Below the pieces are notes generated by a model. The model did not search any database and was not told the DNA's origin. It was given only the letters and a program-made list of their open reading frames with translations. 64,000 nucleotides of DNA from Shouchella sp047238345. Its GTDB lineage: Bacteria; Bacillota; Bacilli; Bacillales; Bacillaceae_D. The translations under genes were made by a program, and so were the position numbers. The first letter of the stretch is position 1, and the number at the start of each line of letters is the position of its first letter. Shown piece by piece: positions 8,147 through 17,212 of this stretch. The stretch covers positions 2,108,001-2,172,000 of the forward strand of contig NZ_JBDFMQ010000001.1 of NCBI RefSeq assembly GCF_047238345.1, written 5' to 3'.

Positions 8147-8860
8147 TTAACAATGCCACGCACCGTTAACCGATAAAATTTGACCATTAATGTATGTAGC
8201 TTGGCTTTGGCTTAAAAATGCAACAGCGTGCGCAACTTCCTCCGCTTTGCCTAGTCGCCCAGCAGGAATGTCTTCGGCTAATTCAATCAGCTCATCTTTT
8301 GAATAAATGGAAAGCATGTCCGTTTCAATAGCGCCTGGGGCTACACCGTTTATACGCACGTTACTACGGCCAGCTTCTTTTGCCACGCTTTTTATTAATC
8401 CATGTACACCGCTTTTTGCAGCGGCATACACACTTTCCATACTCGCGCCCTCAAGTCCCCATACGGATGTAACAAGGGTAATGACGCCGGCTTGATTTCG
8501 AATCATTTGCGGGAGAACGGCACGAGTGAGCTTGATCACATTCGTTAAATGAAGACATAGCGTTTCATCAATTTCCAGATCGGTCACATCTTGAAGTAGC
8601 TGTGGTGATGATTTACCTGCACAATAAATCACAGTATCAGGAACGTGGAAGAGTTGACTCATTAAAGCAGTCACACCATCTGCTTGACTTAAATCAGCCT
8701 GAACAGGAAAAGCGTCACCAGTCAGCGACTGACAAATGGCTTGAGCTTTTTGTTGATTACGAAAATAGTGCACGTATAAACAAGTTGACGGTGATTGTAA
8801 AGAGCGACAGATGGCTTCACCAATCGCCCCTGTCGCTCCAACTACGAGAATACTCTTCAT
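8147..8860 (-). CDS. ymfI: Short-chain dehydrogenase/reductase (YmfI)
   Basis: 237 residues. A Rossmann motif GATGAIG at 8-14 and the catalytic Y-x3-K (YAAAKSG) with an upstream Ser (LVTSVWG) mark a classical SDR, similar to 3-oxoacyl-ACP reductases. The C-terminus (YINGQILSVNGAW) is the usual SDR ending. The substrate is unknown; FabG-like activity is possible. Its ATG overlaps the ymfH stop as TAATG. Confidence 0.9.
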   Translation of the reverse strand: MKSILVVGATGAIGEAICRSLQSPSTCLYVHYFRNQQKAQAICQSLTGDAFPVQADLSQADGVTALMSQLFHVPDTVIYCAGKSSPQLLQDVTDLEIDETLCLHLTNVIKLTRAVLPQMIRNQAGVITLVTSVWGLEGASMESVYAAAKSGVHGLIKSVAKEAGRSNVRINGVAPGAIETDMLSIYSKDELIELAEDIPAGRLGKAEEVAHAVAFLSQSQATYINGQILSVNGAWHC

Positions 8861-10149
8861 TATTGTTGATCATCTTTCACGATCAATGTTGTTTTTGTCT
8901 CTTCACGAAAATGTGCGTGTAAAACCTCTTCAAGATCTTTTGCTGTAAGGCGTTCTAAAGTAGGTAAAACCTCAAACAAATCCATGTCGTTAAATCGGTA
9001 ACGTGTAAATTCATTTGCAATAAATTCTGGAGAATTTAATGCTTTTAGAAACCCGCCAATTTTTTTCTTTAATGCGCGCCCAGTATCTTCTTCACTTAAT
9101 GACCCTTTTTTAAAGGATTCAATCGTCTCTTCGACAATAGCAATCAATTCCTCAGGCTTCTGACTTTCTCCACCGATTATAGAAAATCCAAACCCTTTTT
9201 CAGATGTATGATCAAATGAAAATGATTCATCTGCTATGCCTTGTTCATAGAGTCGTTCATAAGCTTCTGAGCTTGGCCCAAACATAAGATCCAATAATAC
9301 ATTTAAAGACAGCTCGTATTGAAGCAATTCTTGCCCTTGACGATCTGGTTTTGTTTCTTTATAGCCAATAAATACCTTTGGCGTTTGAACAGGCATATGC
9401 AAAACATTCGTCGCTTGATCGACTTCTGAAGGCTCATCTGGGAATGCGCGATCAATAGACTCTGGTTCTGGGAACGACTTGCTGCTTTGATTGTCACGCA
9501 CAAGCTTCATCACTTCTTCAGGCTCAACCGATCCAACGATAAAAAGAAGCATATTATTTGGATGATAAAACGTGTGGTAGCAAGTGTACAAATCTTCTTT
9601 TGTAATTTCGTTGATGGAAGGCACTGTCCCAGCTATATCAATTTTCACAGGGTGGGATTTGTACATATTTTCAATCGTACCGAAATACGCACGCCAATCA
9701 GGATTGTCGTCATACATCGTAATTTCTTGTTCGATAATTCCTTTTTCTTTTTCCACCGATTCGTCAGTAAAATAAGGGTGCTGAACAAAATCTAATAGCG
9801 TCGTTAAATTTTCATTGACATTTGTCGTACTTGAAAACAAATAAGCTGTACGGGTAAAGCTCGTGAACGCATTCGCCGATGCCCCTTGTTTGCCAAATGT
9901 ATGAAACACATCGCCTTCTTCGCTTTCAAACATTTTATGTTCAAGAAAATGGGCAATTCCATCTGGCACACGAACGCGCTCTTTTTCACCAAGCGGTGTA
10001 AAGTGGTTATCGATTGACCCATATTTCGTTGTAAACGTAGCAAACGTTTTATGGAAACCTTTTTTCGGTAATATATACACATCTAAGCCGTTATCTAATT
10101 GCTCATGGTAAAGCGTCTCTTCTAACTGTTTATATTCAATCGGTTTCAT
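8860..10149 (-). CDS. ymfH: M16 zinc peptidase, active-site subunit (YmfH)
   Basis: 429 residues with the inverted zinc motif HFLEH at 67-71 and the downstream Glu region (EKEKGIIEQEI near 136-146), so the zinc site is complete. M16 peptidases commonly work as a catalytic plus non-catalytic pair. The preceding gene ymfF is the motif-less partner and overlaps this one by four bases (ATGA), consistent with a heterodimer. The substrate is unknown; related pairs process peptides or leader sequences. Confidence 0.92.
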   Translation of the reverse strand: MKPIEYKQLEETLYHEQLDNGLDVYILPKKGFHKTFATFTTKYGSIDNHFTPLGEKERVRVPDGIAHFLEHKMFESEEGDVFHTFGKQGASANAFTSFTRTAYLFSSTTNVNENLTTLLDFVQHPYFTDESVEKEKGIIEQEITMYDDNPDWRAYFGTIENMYKSHPVKIDIAGTVPSINEITKEDLYTCYHTFYHPNNMLLFIVGSVEPEEVMKLVRDNQSSKSFPEPESIDRAFPDEPSEVDQATNVLHMPVQTPKVFIGYKETKPDRQGQELLQYELSLNVLLDLMFGPSSEAYERLYEQGIADESFSFDHTSEKGFGFSIIGGESQKPEELIAIVEETIESFKKGSLSEEDTGRALKKKIGGFLKALNSPEFIANEFTRYRFNDMDLFEVLPTLERLTAKDLEEVLHAHFREETKTTLIVKDDQQ

Positions 10150-11432
10150 GCTTCATCCCCCTGTCCTTTTAAAAAGTAAATGGTGTCAAGTTCCCACTTA
10201 TTCACTGCGCGGACAACATCTTCTTTCGTTACTTTTTTGATGTTCTCAATTCGCTCTTGAATTGATTTTTTATGGTTAGCAATAATTTCATGATAAGAGA
10301 GTTCAACAATTCCTCTAGGAGCATCCATCGCTTCAAAAGCTTGATTCAGCAACATCCCTTTAGCTTGCTCTACTTCCTCATCCGTGAAATCTCCATTCTT
10401 CATCGCTTGCTCTTGTTCTTGAATAATTTCTACCGCGCGCTCATATTTATCAAATTCAATGCCTGAAAGTACCATTAACACGCCTTTATGGCTTTCAATT
10501 TGTGACGCAGCATAGTAGGCAAGACTTTCTTTTTCTCGTACATTCATAAATAATTTCGAAGACGGAAACCCACCAAATAGTGCATTTCCTACCCGAGCTG
10601 CTTCATAATCGTCATCACGGAACGTGGAATGAGTTCGATACCCAAGATGTAATTTCCCTTGCTTTACTTTTTGAGCATCGTGCACAACATTAACGTTTTT
10701 CACATGTTCACTTGCTTTTGTCGGAATCATTTCTCCGCTCAATTTACGTGATGCTGTAAATACTTCACGTACCTTCTCTTTAATTACGTCTTCCTCAAAC
10801 GAACCGATCATATACAAATCAAAGCGATCTTGTTCCATCATTGTTTCATACGCTTCATAGAGCGTCTGTGGTGTTAATGACTCTAGATCTTTTTCTCTCC
10901 CGTATGGAGCTAACCGATAAGACTCATTTTTGAACATCTCTTCTGTCATTCGCACATTCGCATAACGCATTTTGTCATCATAAATTGACGCAATTCGTTG
11001 TTTTAATGCTCGTTTTTCCTGATCTACGATTTGGGAAAGAAAAGCATTCTTTTCGAGAACGGGCTGATATAACAGTTCATGCAAAAGACTTAGCGCCTCT
11101 TCAAACAATGAAGTAGAATTATCGCTTAAAAATTGTTCGGCAGCCACATCGAGTCGAAACGTAATGACTTGGTTTTCCCCTTTTTTCTGAACATCAGACG
11201 TTAGGGTCGCTCCATACATGTCTTCAAGCTTTTGCTTTAGTTTTTTTCGATTTGGATAATGCTTCGTCCCACCCTGAAGAATATGGGGAATTAACGCTCG
11301 TGCAGTAACGGTCTCTTCCTGCAGAGGGGCGTTAATCATGAGCATCATGCTAATGGTCTTAAATTTATCCGTTGCACCTAAATGGAGGTTTAAGCCATTT
11401 TGTTCCATTGATTTCACTTGTATATCCGTCAA
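10146..11432 (-). CDS. ymfF: M16 peptidase-like subunit lacking zinc motif (YmfF)
   Basis: 428 residues with M16 fold features: an LHLGATDKFKTI start, a LEDMYGA segment and a C-terminal EEVEQAKGMLLNQ segment. At the position of HxxEH the sequence reads HILQG, so the zinc ligands are missing. This is expected for the non-catalytic partner of an M16 pair. It overlaps ymfH by ATGA and starts 38 bases after spoIIIE. In B. subtilis ymfC, ymfD and ymfE lie between spoIIIE and ymfF; here they are absent. Confidence 0.9.
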   Translation of the reverse strand: MTDIQVKSMEQNGLNLHLGATDKFKTISMMLMINAPLQEETVTARALIPHILQGGTKHYPNRKKLKQKLEDMYGATLTSDVQKKGENQVITFRLDVAAEQFLSDNSTSLFEEALSLLHELLYQPVLEKNAFLSQIVDQEKRALKQRIASIYDDKMRYANVRMTEEMFKNESYRLAPYGREKDLESLTPQTLYEAYETMMEQDRFDLYMIGSFEEDVIKEKVREVFTASRKLSGEMIPTKASEHVKNVNVVHDAQKVKQGKLHLGYRTHSTFRDDDYEAARVGNALFGGFPSSKLFMNVREKESLAYYAASQIESHKGVLMVLSGIEFDKYERAVEIIQEQEQAMKNGDFTDEEVEQAKGMLLNQAFEAMDAPRGIVELSYHEIIANHKKSIQERIENIKKVTKEDVVRAVNKWELDTIYFLKGQGDEA

Positions 11433-11470
11433 TTGTCATCTTCCTTCCGTATCCTTCTCGTGCTTTTTAC

Positions 11471-13828
11471 TTAGGATGTCGCCTCTTCATCAGATCTATT
11501 CTGAATCAGTACTTCCCTCGGTTTGCTGCCTTCATACGGACCAACTACGCCTCGTGCTTCCATTTCATCGACAATTCGAGCCGCTCGTGTATACCCAATA
11601 CGGAAACGTCGTTGTAACATTGAAACGGATGCTGTCCCAATTTCAATAACCAGGTCCACCGCGTCATTATAGAGGGCGTCCTCCGGTGCACTTGCTTGAG
11701 ATTCTACCGCCGTAGGCTCCATCTCTTCTACATATTGCGCTTTTTGTTGCGACACTACGTAAGAGACGACCTTCTCGACTTCATCATCTGATAAAAAAGC
11801 CCCTTGTATGCGTGTTGGTTTTGTAGCGCCCATTGGTAAATAAAGCATGTCACCACGACCAAGCAGCTTTTCTGCCCCACCTGAATCTAAAATCGTTCTT
11901 GAATCTGTTTGAGAAGACACACCAAACGCAATTCTGGAAGGAATATTCGCTTTAATAACGCCTGTGATAACGTCAACAGAAGGTCTTTGGGTGGCAATTA
12001 TCATGTGTATCCCTGCTGCCCTTGCCATTTGTGCAAGCCTTGCAATTGAATCTTCTACGTCTCCAGAGGCAACCATCATTAAATCAGCAAGTTCATCAAC
12101 GATCACAACAATATAAGGCAACTCTGGCTGTTTTGCTTCGTTTTGTTCGTTTTGGCGTTTAATGTACTCATTGTAGCCTTCCATATTTCGTGTTCCTGAA
12201 TGGGAAAACAAATCATACCGCCGTTCCATCTCAGCAACCACTTTTTTCAACGCTTGTGACGCTTTCTTTGGTTCTGTCACAACAGGAGTTAGTAAATGGG
12301 GAATGCCGTTGTAAACATTTAACTCAACCATTTTTGGATCAATCATCATCAGTTTGACTTCATGAGGCTTTGCTTTCATCAATATACTCGTAATAATCCC
12401 GTTAATGCATACACTTTTTCCACTTCCGGTTGCACCAGCAACGAGAAGATGGGGCATTTTGTTTAATGGGGCAAGTACAGGCTCACCAGAAATATCTCTA
12501 CCAAGCCCAACAGATAACACTTCATGTTGACGTTCCATTGAACCACTTAACACTTCTTTTAAAGACACGATCGCTACTTCTTGGTTCGGCACTTCAATCC
12601 CTACTGCGGATTTTCCTGGGATTGGCGCTTCAATTCGTATATCTTTTGCCGCTAGTGCTAACGCTAAGTCGTCTGCCAAGTTGACGATTTTGCTTACTTT
12701 CACGCCGACATTTGGGTTTACTTCATATTTCGTGACGGCTGGCCCTAAATGAACTTTCGTCACACGAACTTTCACGCCGAAACTTTCCAACGTTTTCTCT
12801 AACTTCCTGGCATTTGACGTTAATTGTTGTTTTTCCGAAAGCTGGTCGGGCTTTACGGGTGTATGTAATAAGTCAAATTCCGGTAACGTATAGGCCTCAT
12901 TTGATAGTGCTTCGTTAATCAAATCAGTCGATAATAGAGCCATTTCATTCGGTTCTTTTTCTTCCCTACTCTGATCGTTAGAAACTGCTTGATTAGCCGC
13001 TTTCTCAGTTGCACCATTGGTTGTTTGTCTTGGCTCTTCTTCATCAGCTGGTTGCTCCCGCTGAGAAAAATCGACAATTTCCGGTTCTTGTTTACTGTCC
13101 CATCGATCTGGGTCTCTTGTTTCTTGTTCAGGCTCTTCATGCTTCTGTTTTGTTCGCGCTTGTTTATCTCGTCGCTCATCATCCATTTTTTCTTTTGCGT
13201 CTCTTCTCCATTGTATGAAATCAGACCATGTTGATTTTATAAAGTCAGTAATAAATAAATAACTTCGACGATAGACTTTGCCAATCATGTCACTTAACGA
13301 TCGACCAGATATTAATATGGCTCCTACTACAACGAGCATTAAACAAAGTAAGTATGTTCCAGCATTATCAAACAGGAAATGACTAACGGAATACCCAACT
13401 GCGCCAAGCATGCCTCCACCTAAATCTTCCGTTTGACCAGTAGTAAGCTCTTGCCAAAATAACGCCCACGTACTCTGAATAACCGATCCACTTTCTAATG
13501 TACCCTCAACAGATAGTTGTCTAAACAAACTTACGTGTGCAATGATGACAAGGGCAAGCACAACCGTATACATTCCACTTAGTTGCCGATTCCATATAGT
13601 TGGTTTTTTTCGTTTTATCATGATGTAAAGCGCTGTGATCAAAAATCCTAAAGCCAGTAATATAAACCACTCTCCAAGGAATAGGCGAAATAAGCGAACA
13701 AACGCTTCTCCGACACTTCCTAAACGAGCGAGTGTTACAAGAGAGATGACAAGGAGACCTAATCCAACTAACTCAAACGTTAATTGCGACTTCCATTGTG
13801 TTTTTTTTCGTTTCTTACGTTTTGCCAT
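11471..13828 (-). CDS. spoIIIE: DNA translocase SpoIIIE/FtsK
   Basis: Septal ATP-driven DNA pump that moves the forespore chromosome through the sporulation septum. 785 residues from ATG at 13828, which has GAAGGTGA upstream and begins MAKRKKRKK. The longer frame to 13954 has no ribosome site and would include the leader hairpin. It has about four N-terminal membrane segments in residues 20-170, a charged linker to about 320, the FtsK motor with Walker A GATGSGKS at about 465-472 and Walker B (IVVIVDELADL), and a C-terminal winged-helix gamma domain that reads orienting DNA sequences. Confidence 0.95.
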   Translation of the reverse strand: MAKRKKRKKTQWKSQLTFELVGLGLLVISLVTLARLGSVGEAFVRLFRLFLGEWFILLALGFLITALYIMIKRKKPTIWNRQLSGMYTVVLALVIIAHVSLFRQLSVEGTLESGSVIQSTWALFWQELTTGQTEDLGGGMLGAVGYSVSHFLFDNAGTYLLCLMLVVVGAILISGRSLSDMIGKVYRRSYLFITDFIKSTWSDFIQWRRDAKEKMDDERRDKQARTKQKHEEPEQETRDPDRWDSKQEPEIVDFSQREQPADEEEPRQTTNGATEKAANQAVSNDQSREEKEPNEMALLSTDLINEALSNEAYTLPEFDLLHTPVKPDQLSEKQQLTSNARKLEKTLESFGVKVRVTKVHLGPAVTKYEVNPNVGVKVSKIVNLADDLALALAAKDIRIEAPIPGKSAVGIEVPNQEVAIVSLKEVLSGSMERQHEVLSVGLGRDISGEPVLAPLNKMPHLLVAGATGSGKSVCINGIITSILMKAKPHEVKLMMIDPKMVELNVYNGIPHLLTPVVTEPKKASQALKKVVAEMERRYDLFSHSGTRNMEGYNEYIKRQNEQNEAKQPELPYIVVIVDELADLMMVASGDVEDSIARLAQMARAAGIHMIIATQRPSVDVITGVIKANIPSRIAFGVSSQTDSRTILDSGGAEKLLGRGDMLYLPMGATKPTRIQGAFLSDDEVEKVVSYVVSQQKAQYVEEMEPTAVESQASAPEDALYNDAVDLVIEIGTASVSMLQRRFRIGYTRAARIVDEMEARGVVGPYEGSKPREVLIQNRSDEEATS

Positions 13829-13852
13829 TTTGTCACCTTCTACGTCATACTC

Positions 13853-13885
13853 GAACAAGCAGTCTAATTGTAGACTGCTTGTTTC
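13853..13885 (-). repeat. Perfect 13-bp inverted repeat in the spoIIIE leader
   Basis: AACAAGCAGTCTA (13854-13866) and its exact complement (13871-13883) are separated by 4 bases, giving a very stable hairpin in the 5' leader, about 25 bases before the spoIIIE start. No U-tract follows on either strand, so it is not a standard intrinsic terminator. It may be an mRNA-stability or regulatory element. Confidence 0.7.
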
Positions 13886-13894
13886 ATCCCTATC

Positions 13895-13900
13895 AGTATA
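13895..13900 (-). promoter_or_regulatory. Possible extended -10 promoter for spoIIIE
   Basis: The minus strand reads TGTTATACT, an extended -10 (TATACT at 13895-13900), between the ylzJ stop and the leader hairpin. No good -35 is visible, so this rests on the -10 alone. Confidence 0.4.
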
Positions 13901-13913
13901 ACATATCTGCTTT

Positions 13914-14135
13914 TTAATAGCGTAGGGTACTGGATAAAATTGTCCCTGGTTCATATGCAGGATTTAAGAAAGCATTAGGGTCACTCGAAAGCAAACGAAT
14001 GATGCGATAATCTCCGTCTTCTTGTTGTTCAACCATTAATGATCCTGCTTCACAAGGTACCGTCATTTGCTTATTATACGCTTCTTGGTCGGTTGCAAAA
14101 ACTTGTTCTGGAGGGGTCATTGTATACAAGATCAT
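13914..14135 (-). CDS. ylzJ: YlzJ-like small protein
   Basis: 73 residues beginning MILYTMTPPEQVFATDQEAYNK, matching the YlzJ-like family that sits after tepA in Bacillus. It has no membrane segment, and its function is unknown. The ATG overlaps the tepA stop (ATGA), indicating translational coupling and a role linked to TepA. Confidence 0.85.
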   Translation of the reverse strand: MILYTMTPPEQVFATDQEAYNKQMTVPCEAGSLMVEQQEDGDYRIIRLLSSDPNAFLNPAYEPGTILSSTLRY

Positions 14136-14857
14136 TGCACAACCTCCGACGATTTTTGTTCGTCAATCAATTGGTTTAGTTTTTTTAAGGCTTGACCAAT
14201 TCCACCGACTTCATTAATTAAGCCATATTCCACCGCATCGGTGCCAATAACATTTGTCCCTATATCACGTGTTAAGTTTCCTTTTGAGAACATTAATTCC
14301 TTAAACTTATCTTCCGTAATGGATGAATGGTGCGTAACAAAGTTAATCACTCGATCTTGCATTTTATCAAGGTATTCAAAGGTTTGTGGTACACCGATAA
14401 CAAGCCCTGTTAATCGAACCGGATGAATCGTCATTGTTGCAGTTTGGGCAATATATGAATAATTCGCTGCTGTTGCAATTGGAACACCGATAGAGTGCCC
14501 TCCACCTAGTACGAGCGTAACGGTTGGTTTTGAAATAGATGCAATCATTTCTGAAAGAGCAAGACCTGCTTCGACATCCCCACCGACTGTATTTAAAATA
14601 ATTAACAACCCTTCAATTTTTGGGTTTTGTTCCACAGCAACGAGTTGCGGAATCATATGCTCATATTTTGTTGTTTTATTTTGCGGGGGCAACTGCATAT
14701 GCCCTTCAATTTGTCCAACGACTGTCATGCAATGAATATTCGTTTGACCCATGTCCGGCACACCGGTTTGACCTAATGCTTGAATCTTCTCTACTAAGGA
14801 ACCTTTTTCTTCTTTTGGTTTGGTTGGTTCCGCTGCTGGTTGTTGTTCATCTGCCAT
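14132..14857 (-). CDS. tepA: ClpP-like translocation-enhancing protease TepA
   Basis: 241 residues from ATG at 14857. A GTG nine bases upstream is in frame, but it sits one base from the GGGAG site, so ATG is preferred. The product has the ClpP/crotonase fold with GGDVEAGLAL at 92-101, a nucleophile context GGGHSIG (Ser122) and a following His145 in IHP. TepA in B. subtilis is a ClpP-like protein degrading inner spore-membrane or small acid-soluble proteins after germination. The N-terminal 20 residues are charged and probably disordered. It is coupled to ylzJ. Confidence 0.9.
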   Translation of the reverse strand: MADEQQPAAEPTKPKEEKGSLVEKIQALGQTGVPDMGQTNIHCMTVVGQIEGHMQLPPQNKTTKYEHMIPQLVAVEQNPKIEGLLIILNTVGGDVEAGLALSEMIASISKPTVTLVLGGGHSIGVPIATAANYSYIAQTATMTIHPVRLTGLVIGVPQTFEYLDKMQDRVINFVTHHSSITEDKFKELMFSKGNLTRDIGTNVIGTDAVEYGLINEVGGIGQALKKLNQLIDEQKSSEVVQ

Positions 14858-15001
14858 TACATCCACACTCCCTTTTCGTTATCATACGACTAGTATGGAC
14901 GGTCTCTACGTTATTATGTGCGCTGAATCAAACGCAAGCGAGTCCGTTGAACATAGACGCTTTTGCACTTACTCCATGTACCCATTCTTTAAATAGGCAT
15001 A

Positions 15002-15034
15002 CAAAAAGATCCTTGTGTTAAACACAAGGACCTC
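15002..15034 (-). terminator. Intrinsic terminator after rnjB
   Basis: A 10-bp stem (GGTCCTTGTG / CACAAGGATC with one G-T pair) followed by TTTTTG on the minus strand, about 15 bases after the rnjB stop. Confidence 0.85.
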
Positions 15035-15049
15035 TTTATTAGCTATTTG

Positions 15050-16723
15050 TTACACTTCCATAATGATCGGCAAAATCATCGGGCGACGTTTTGTTTTATC
15101 AAATAAGAAACGGCTTAATCCTTCACGAATGTTGCTCTTTAAGCTTGACCACTCACTCACATTTTCTGTCACACATTTTTGTAAAATCGACGAAACCAGT
15201 TCATTCGATTGTTCTAACAAAGCTTCAGATTCTCTCACATAAACGAAGCCACGTGAAATAATGTTCGGTCCTGATACAATGGTGCTTGTCTTTTTATTAA
15301 GCGTGACGACCACAACCAAAATACCATCTTTTGAAAGCAAACGACGATCTCTCAAAACAATATTGCCAACATCGCCGACACCTAAGCCATCTATTAATAC
15401 ATGGCCAGAAGGAACCTTGCCTGCGCGACGTGCTTGCTTGTTTGAGAACTCAACAACTTCTCCTTTTTCCACGATGTAAATGCGCTCAGGTTTTATTCCT
15501 ACACCTACACCTAACTCTCGATGTGCGTGCTGCATACGAATTTCACCATGAATCGGTAAAAAGAATTTTGGACGCATCAAGTTAAGCATTAACTTCAGCT
15601 CTTCCTGCGACCCGTGACCTGAAGCATGCACCGCTTGCGAACCGTATACAACATCTGCGCCAATTCGATGAAGCTGATCAATCACAGTTGAAACGCTTTT
15701 TTCATTCCCTGGAATCGCAGAAGCTGCGATAATGACAGTGTCGTTGTTCGTAATCGTAATATGACGGTGTGCACCTCGGGCCATTCTTGTTAAAGCAGAC
15801 ATGGGTTCGCCTTGACTTCCTGTTGTTAAAATAACAACTTGTTCAGGCTTGTAGCGGTTCACCTCGTCAATATCGATCACTAGATCCTTAGGCATTTTTA
15901 AATACCCTAACTTTGATGCAATCGTAATAACACGCACCATACTCTTTCCAACAATGGAGAGTTTACGATTAGCAGCCACCGTTGCTTGAATAACCTGCTG
16001 TAAGCGGTGCACATTCGAAGCAAACGAGGTGACGATCAATCGACCTGAAGTGCGAGCAAACACGTCTTTAATGCCTACACCTACTTCAGCTTCTGATTTT
16101 GTCGTACCAGGACGCTCTGCATTTGTTGAATCTGACAACAAGCAAAGCACACCTTTTTGGCCAATCGCAGCCATTTTTCCAATTTCAGCATGTTTTCCGT
16201 CTACAGGCGTTTGATCAAACTTAAAGTCTCCAGTGTGTACGACCGCACCTTGTGGGGTTTCTACACAAACACCTACACAATCCGGGATACTATGGCTTGT
16301 ACGGAAGAATGTAACAGGTGTCTTCCCTAATTTCACTTTTGAATTAGAATCGATTAAACGAAGCGTTGTTTCTTTATGAATGCCTGCTTCTTTTAATTTT
16401 TCCTCCACAAGGCCTAACGTTAGTTTCGTACCATAAACAGGCACATTAATTTTTTTAAGGACATAAGATAATCCTCCAATGTGATCCTCATGGCCGTGTG
16501 TTAAAATAATTCCTTTTACTCTTTCTTCATTTTCAACAAGATACGAAACATCTGGAATGACAATATCAACACCAAGCATGTCGTCATCTGGGAACATTAA
16601 TCCAGCATCCACAACAATGATGTCTTCATCTACTTCAATTCCGTACATATTCTTTCCAATTTCTCCAACGCCACCTAGGGCGAATACCCGCACTTTTCCT
16701 TTATCTATTTCTTGCTTAGACAA
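15050..16723 (-). CDS. rnjB: Ribonuclease J2
   Basis: Metallo-beta-lactamase/beta-CASP ribonuclease with endo- and 5'-3' exonuclease roles in mRNA turnover and rRNA maturation, usually paired with RNase J1. 557 residues. The zinc motif HGHEDH lies at 76-81, followed by HTGDFKFD and the beta-CASP domain. The position between dapA and tepA identifies the J2 paralogue. The start codon is TTG at 16723 with a perfect AGGAGG eight bases upstream. An ATG overlapping the spacer is out of frame. Confidence 0.94.
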   Translation of the reverse strand: MSKQEIDKGKVRVFALGGVGEIGKNMYGIEVDEDIIVVDAGLMFPDDDMLGVDIVIPDVSYLVENEERVKGIILTHGHEDHIGGLSYVLKKINVPVYGTKLTLGLVEEKLKEAGIHKETTLRLIDSNSKVKLGKTPVTFFRTSHSIPDCVGVCVETPQGAVVHTGDFKFDQTPVDGKHAEIGKMAAIGQKGVLCLLSDSTNAERPGTTKSEAEVGVGIKDVFARTSGRLIVTSFASNVHRLQQVIQATVAANRKLSIVGKSMVRVITIASKLGYLKMPKDLVIDIDEVNRYKPEQVVILTTGSQGEPMSALTRMARGAHRHITITNNDTVIIAASAIPGNEKSVSTVIDQLHRIGADVVYGSQAVHASGHGSQEELKLMLNLMRPKFFLPIHGEIRMQHAHRELGVGVGIKPERIYIVEKGEVVEFSNKQARRAGKVPSGHVLIDGLGVGDVGNIVLRDRRLLSKDGILVVVVTLNKKTSTIVSGPNIISRGFVYVRESEALLEQSNELVSSILQKCVTENVSEWSSLKSNIREGLSRFLFDKTKRRPMILPIIMEV

Positions 16724-17169
16724 TGATTCATCCTCCTAAATATAAAATAAACATTCAGTCTAGTTGTATTTATTTTTAAAACGTAATCACGCGTATACTA
16801 GGTTCATTATTATGTTCATAGCATCAAACACCGTGGAAAGAGCAACGATACACATCTTAAGAAATCCTTATTAGCATTTGCCTGGAACGCCTGCACGAAA
16901 ACGGCAATGTTCATGCTTGATAAGCTTCAAAAGATAGTCACGCAGTCTTTCTTGAAGTTACAGCTAACTATGAGAAAAAGAATAAATGGTGATCTTTTTC
17001 ACCTTACCCGAACGCATCACTTGAAAACTAGTATACCTTAATTTTCTAGTTAAAAACAAGAGTCTTTCGGTTATCGGCGTTTCTCCGACAAAAAATGAAA
17101 CGAGCCGTGTAAATAGACAGTGATTCGACAAGAGGCTTGTTGTGGTTCGTATCGGATTAGCAAAAAACA
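16724..17169. other. Gene-free stretch upstream of rnjB
   Basis: About 445 bases between the dapA terminator and rnjB, the longest gap in the window. Only the AGGAGG of rnjB is clear. Short frames here (for example 32 codons on the minus strand starting near 16914) lack ribosome sites and resemblance to known proteins. I see no confident promoter. The rnjB 5' leader must lie here and could be long, but nothing identifiable stands out. Confidence 0.5.
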
Positions 17170-17205
17170 AAAAACGCTGGTCATTCGTATTGCTGACCAA
17201 CGTTT
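17170..17205 (-). terminator. Intrinsic terminator after dapA
   Basis: ACGTTGGTCA (17194-17203) pairs with TGACCAGCGT (17174-17183), and TTTTTTG follows on the minus strand. It starts shortly after the dapA stop. Confidence 0.88.
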
Positions 17206-17212
17206 TTCTTCA

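Noticed and set aside
13853..13885. Inverted repeat as an intrinsic terminator for ylzJ
   Set aside because: No T-run follows on the minus strand, and it lies downstream of a -10-like element, so it is more likely in the spoIIIE leader.
16964..17200. 78-codon minus-strand frame between rnjB and dapA
   Set aside because: It begins inside the dapA terminator hairpin, lacks a ribosome site and shows no recognisable family features.
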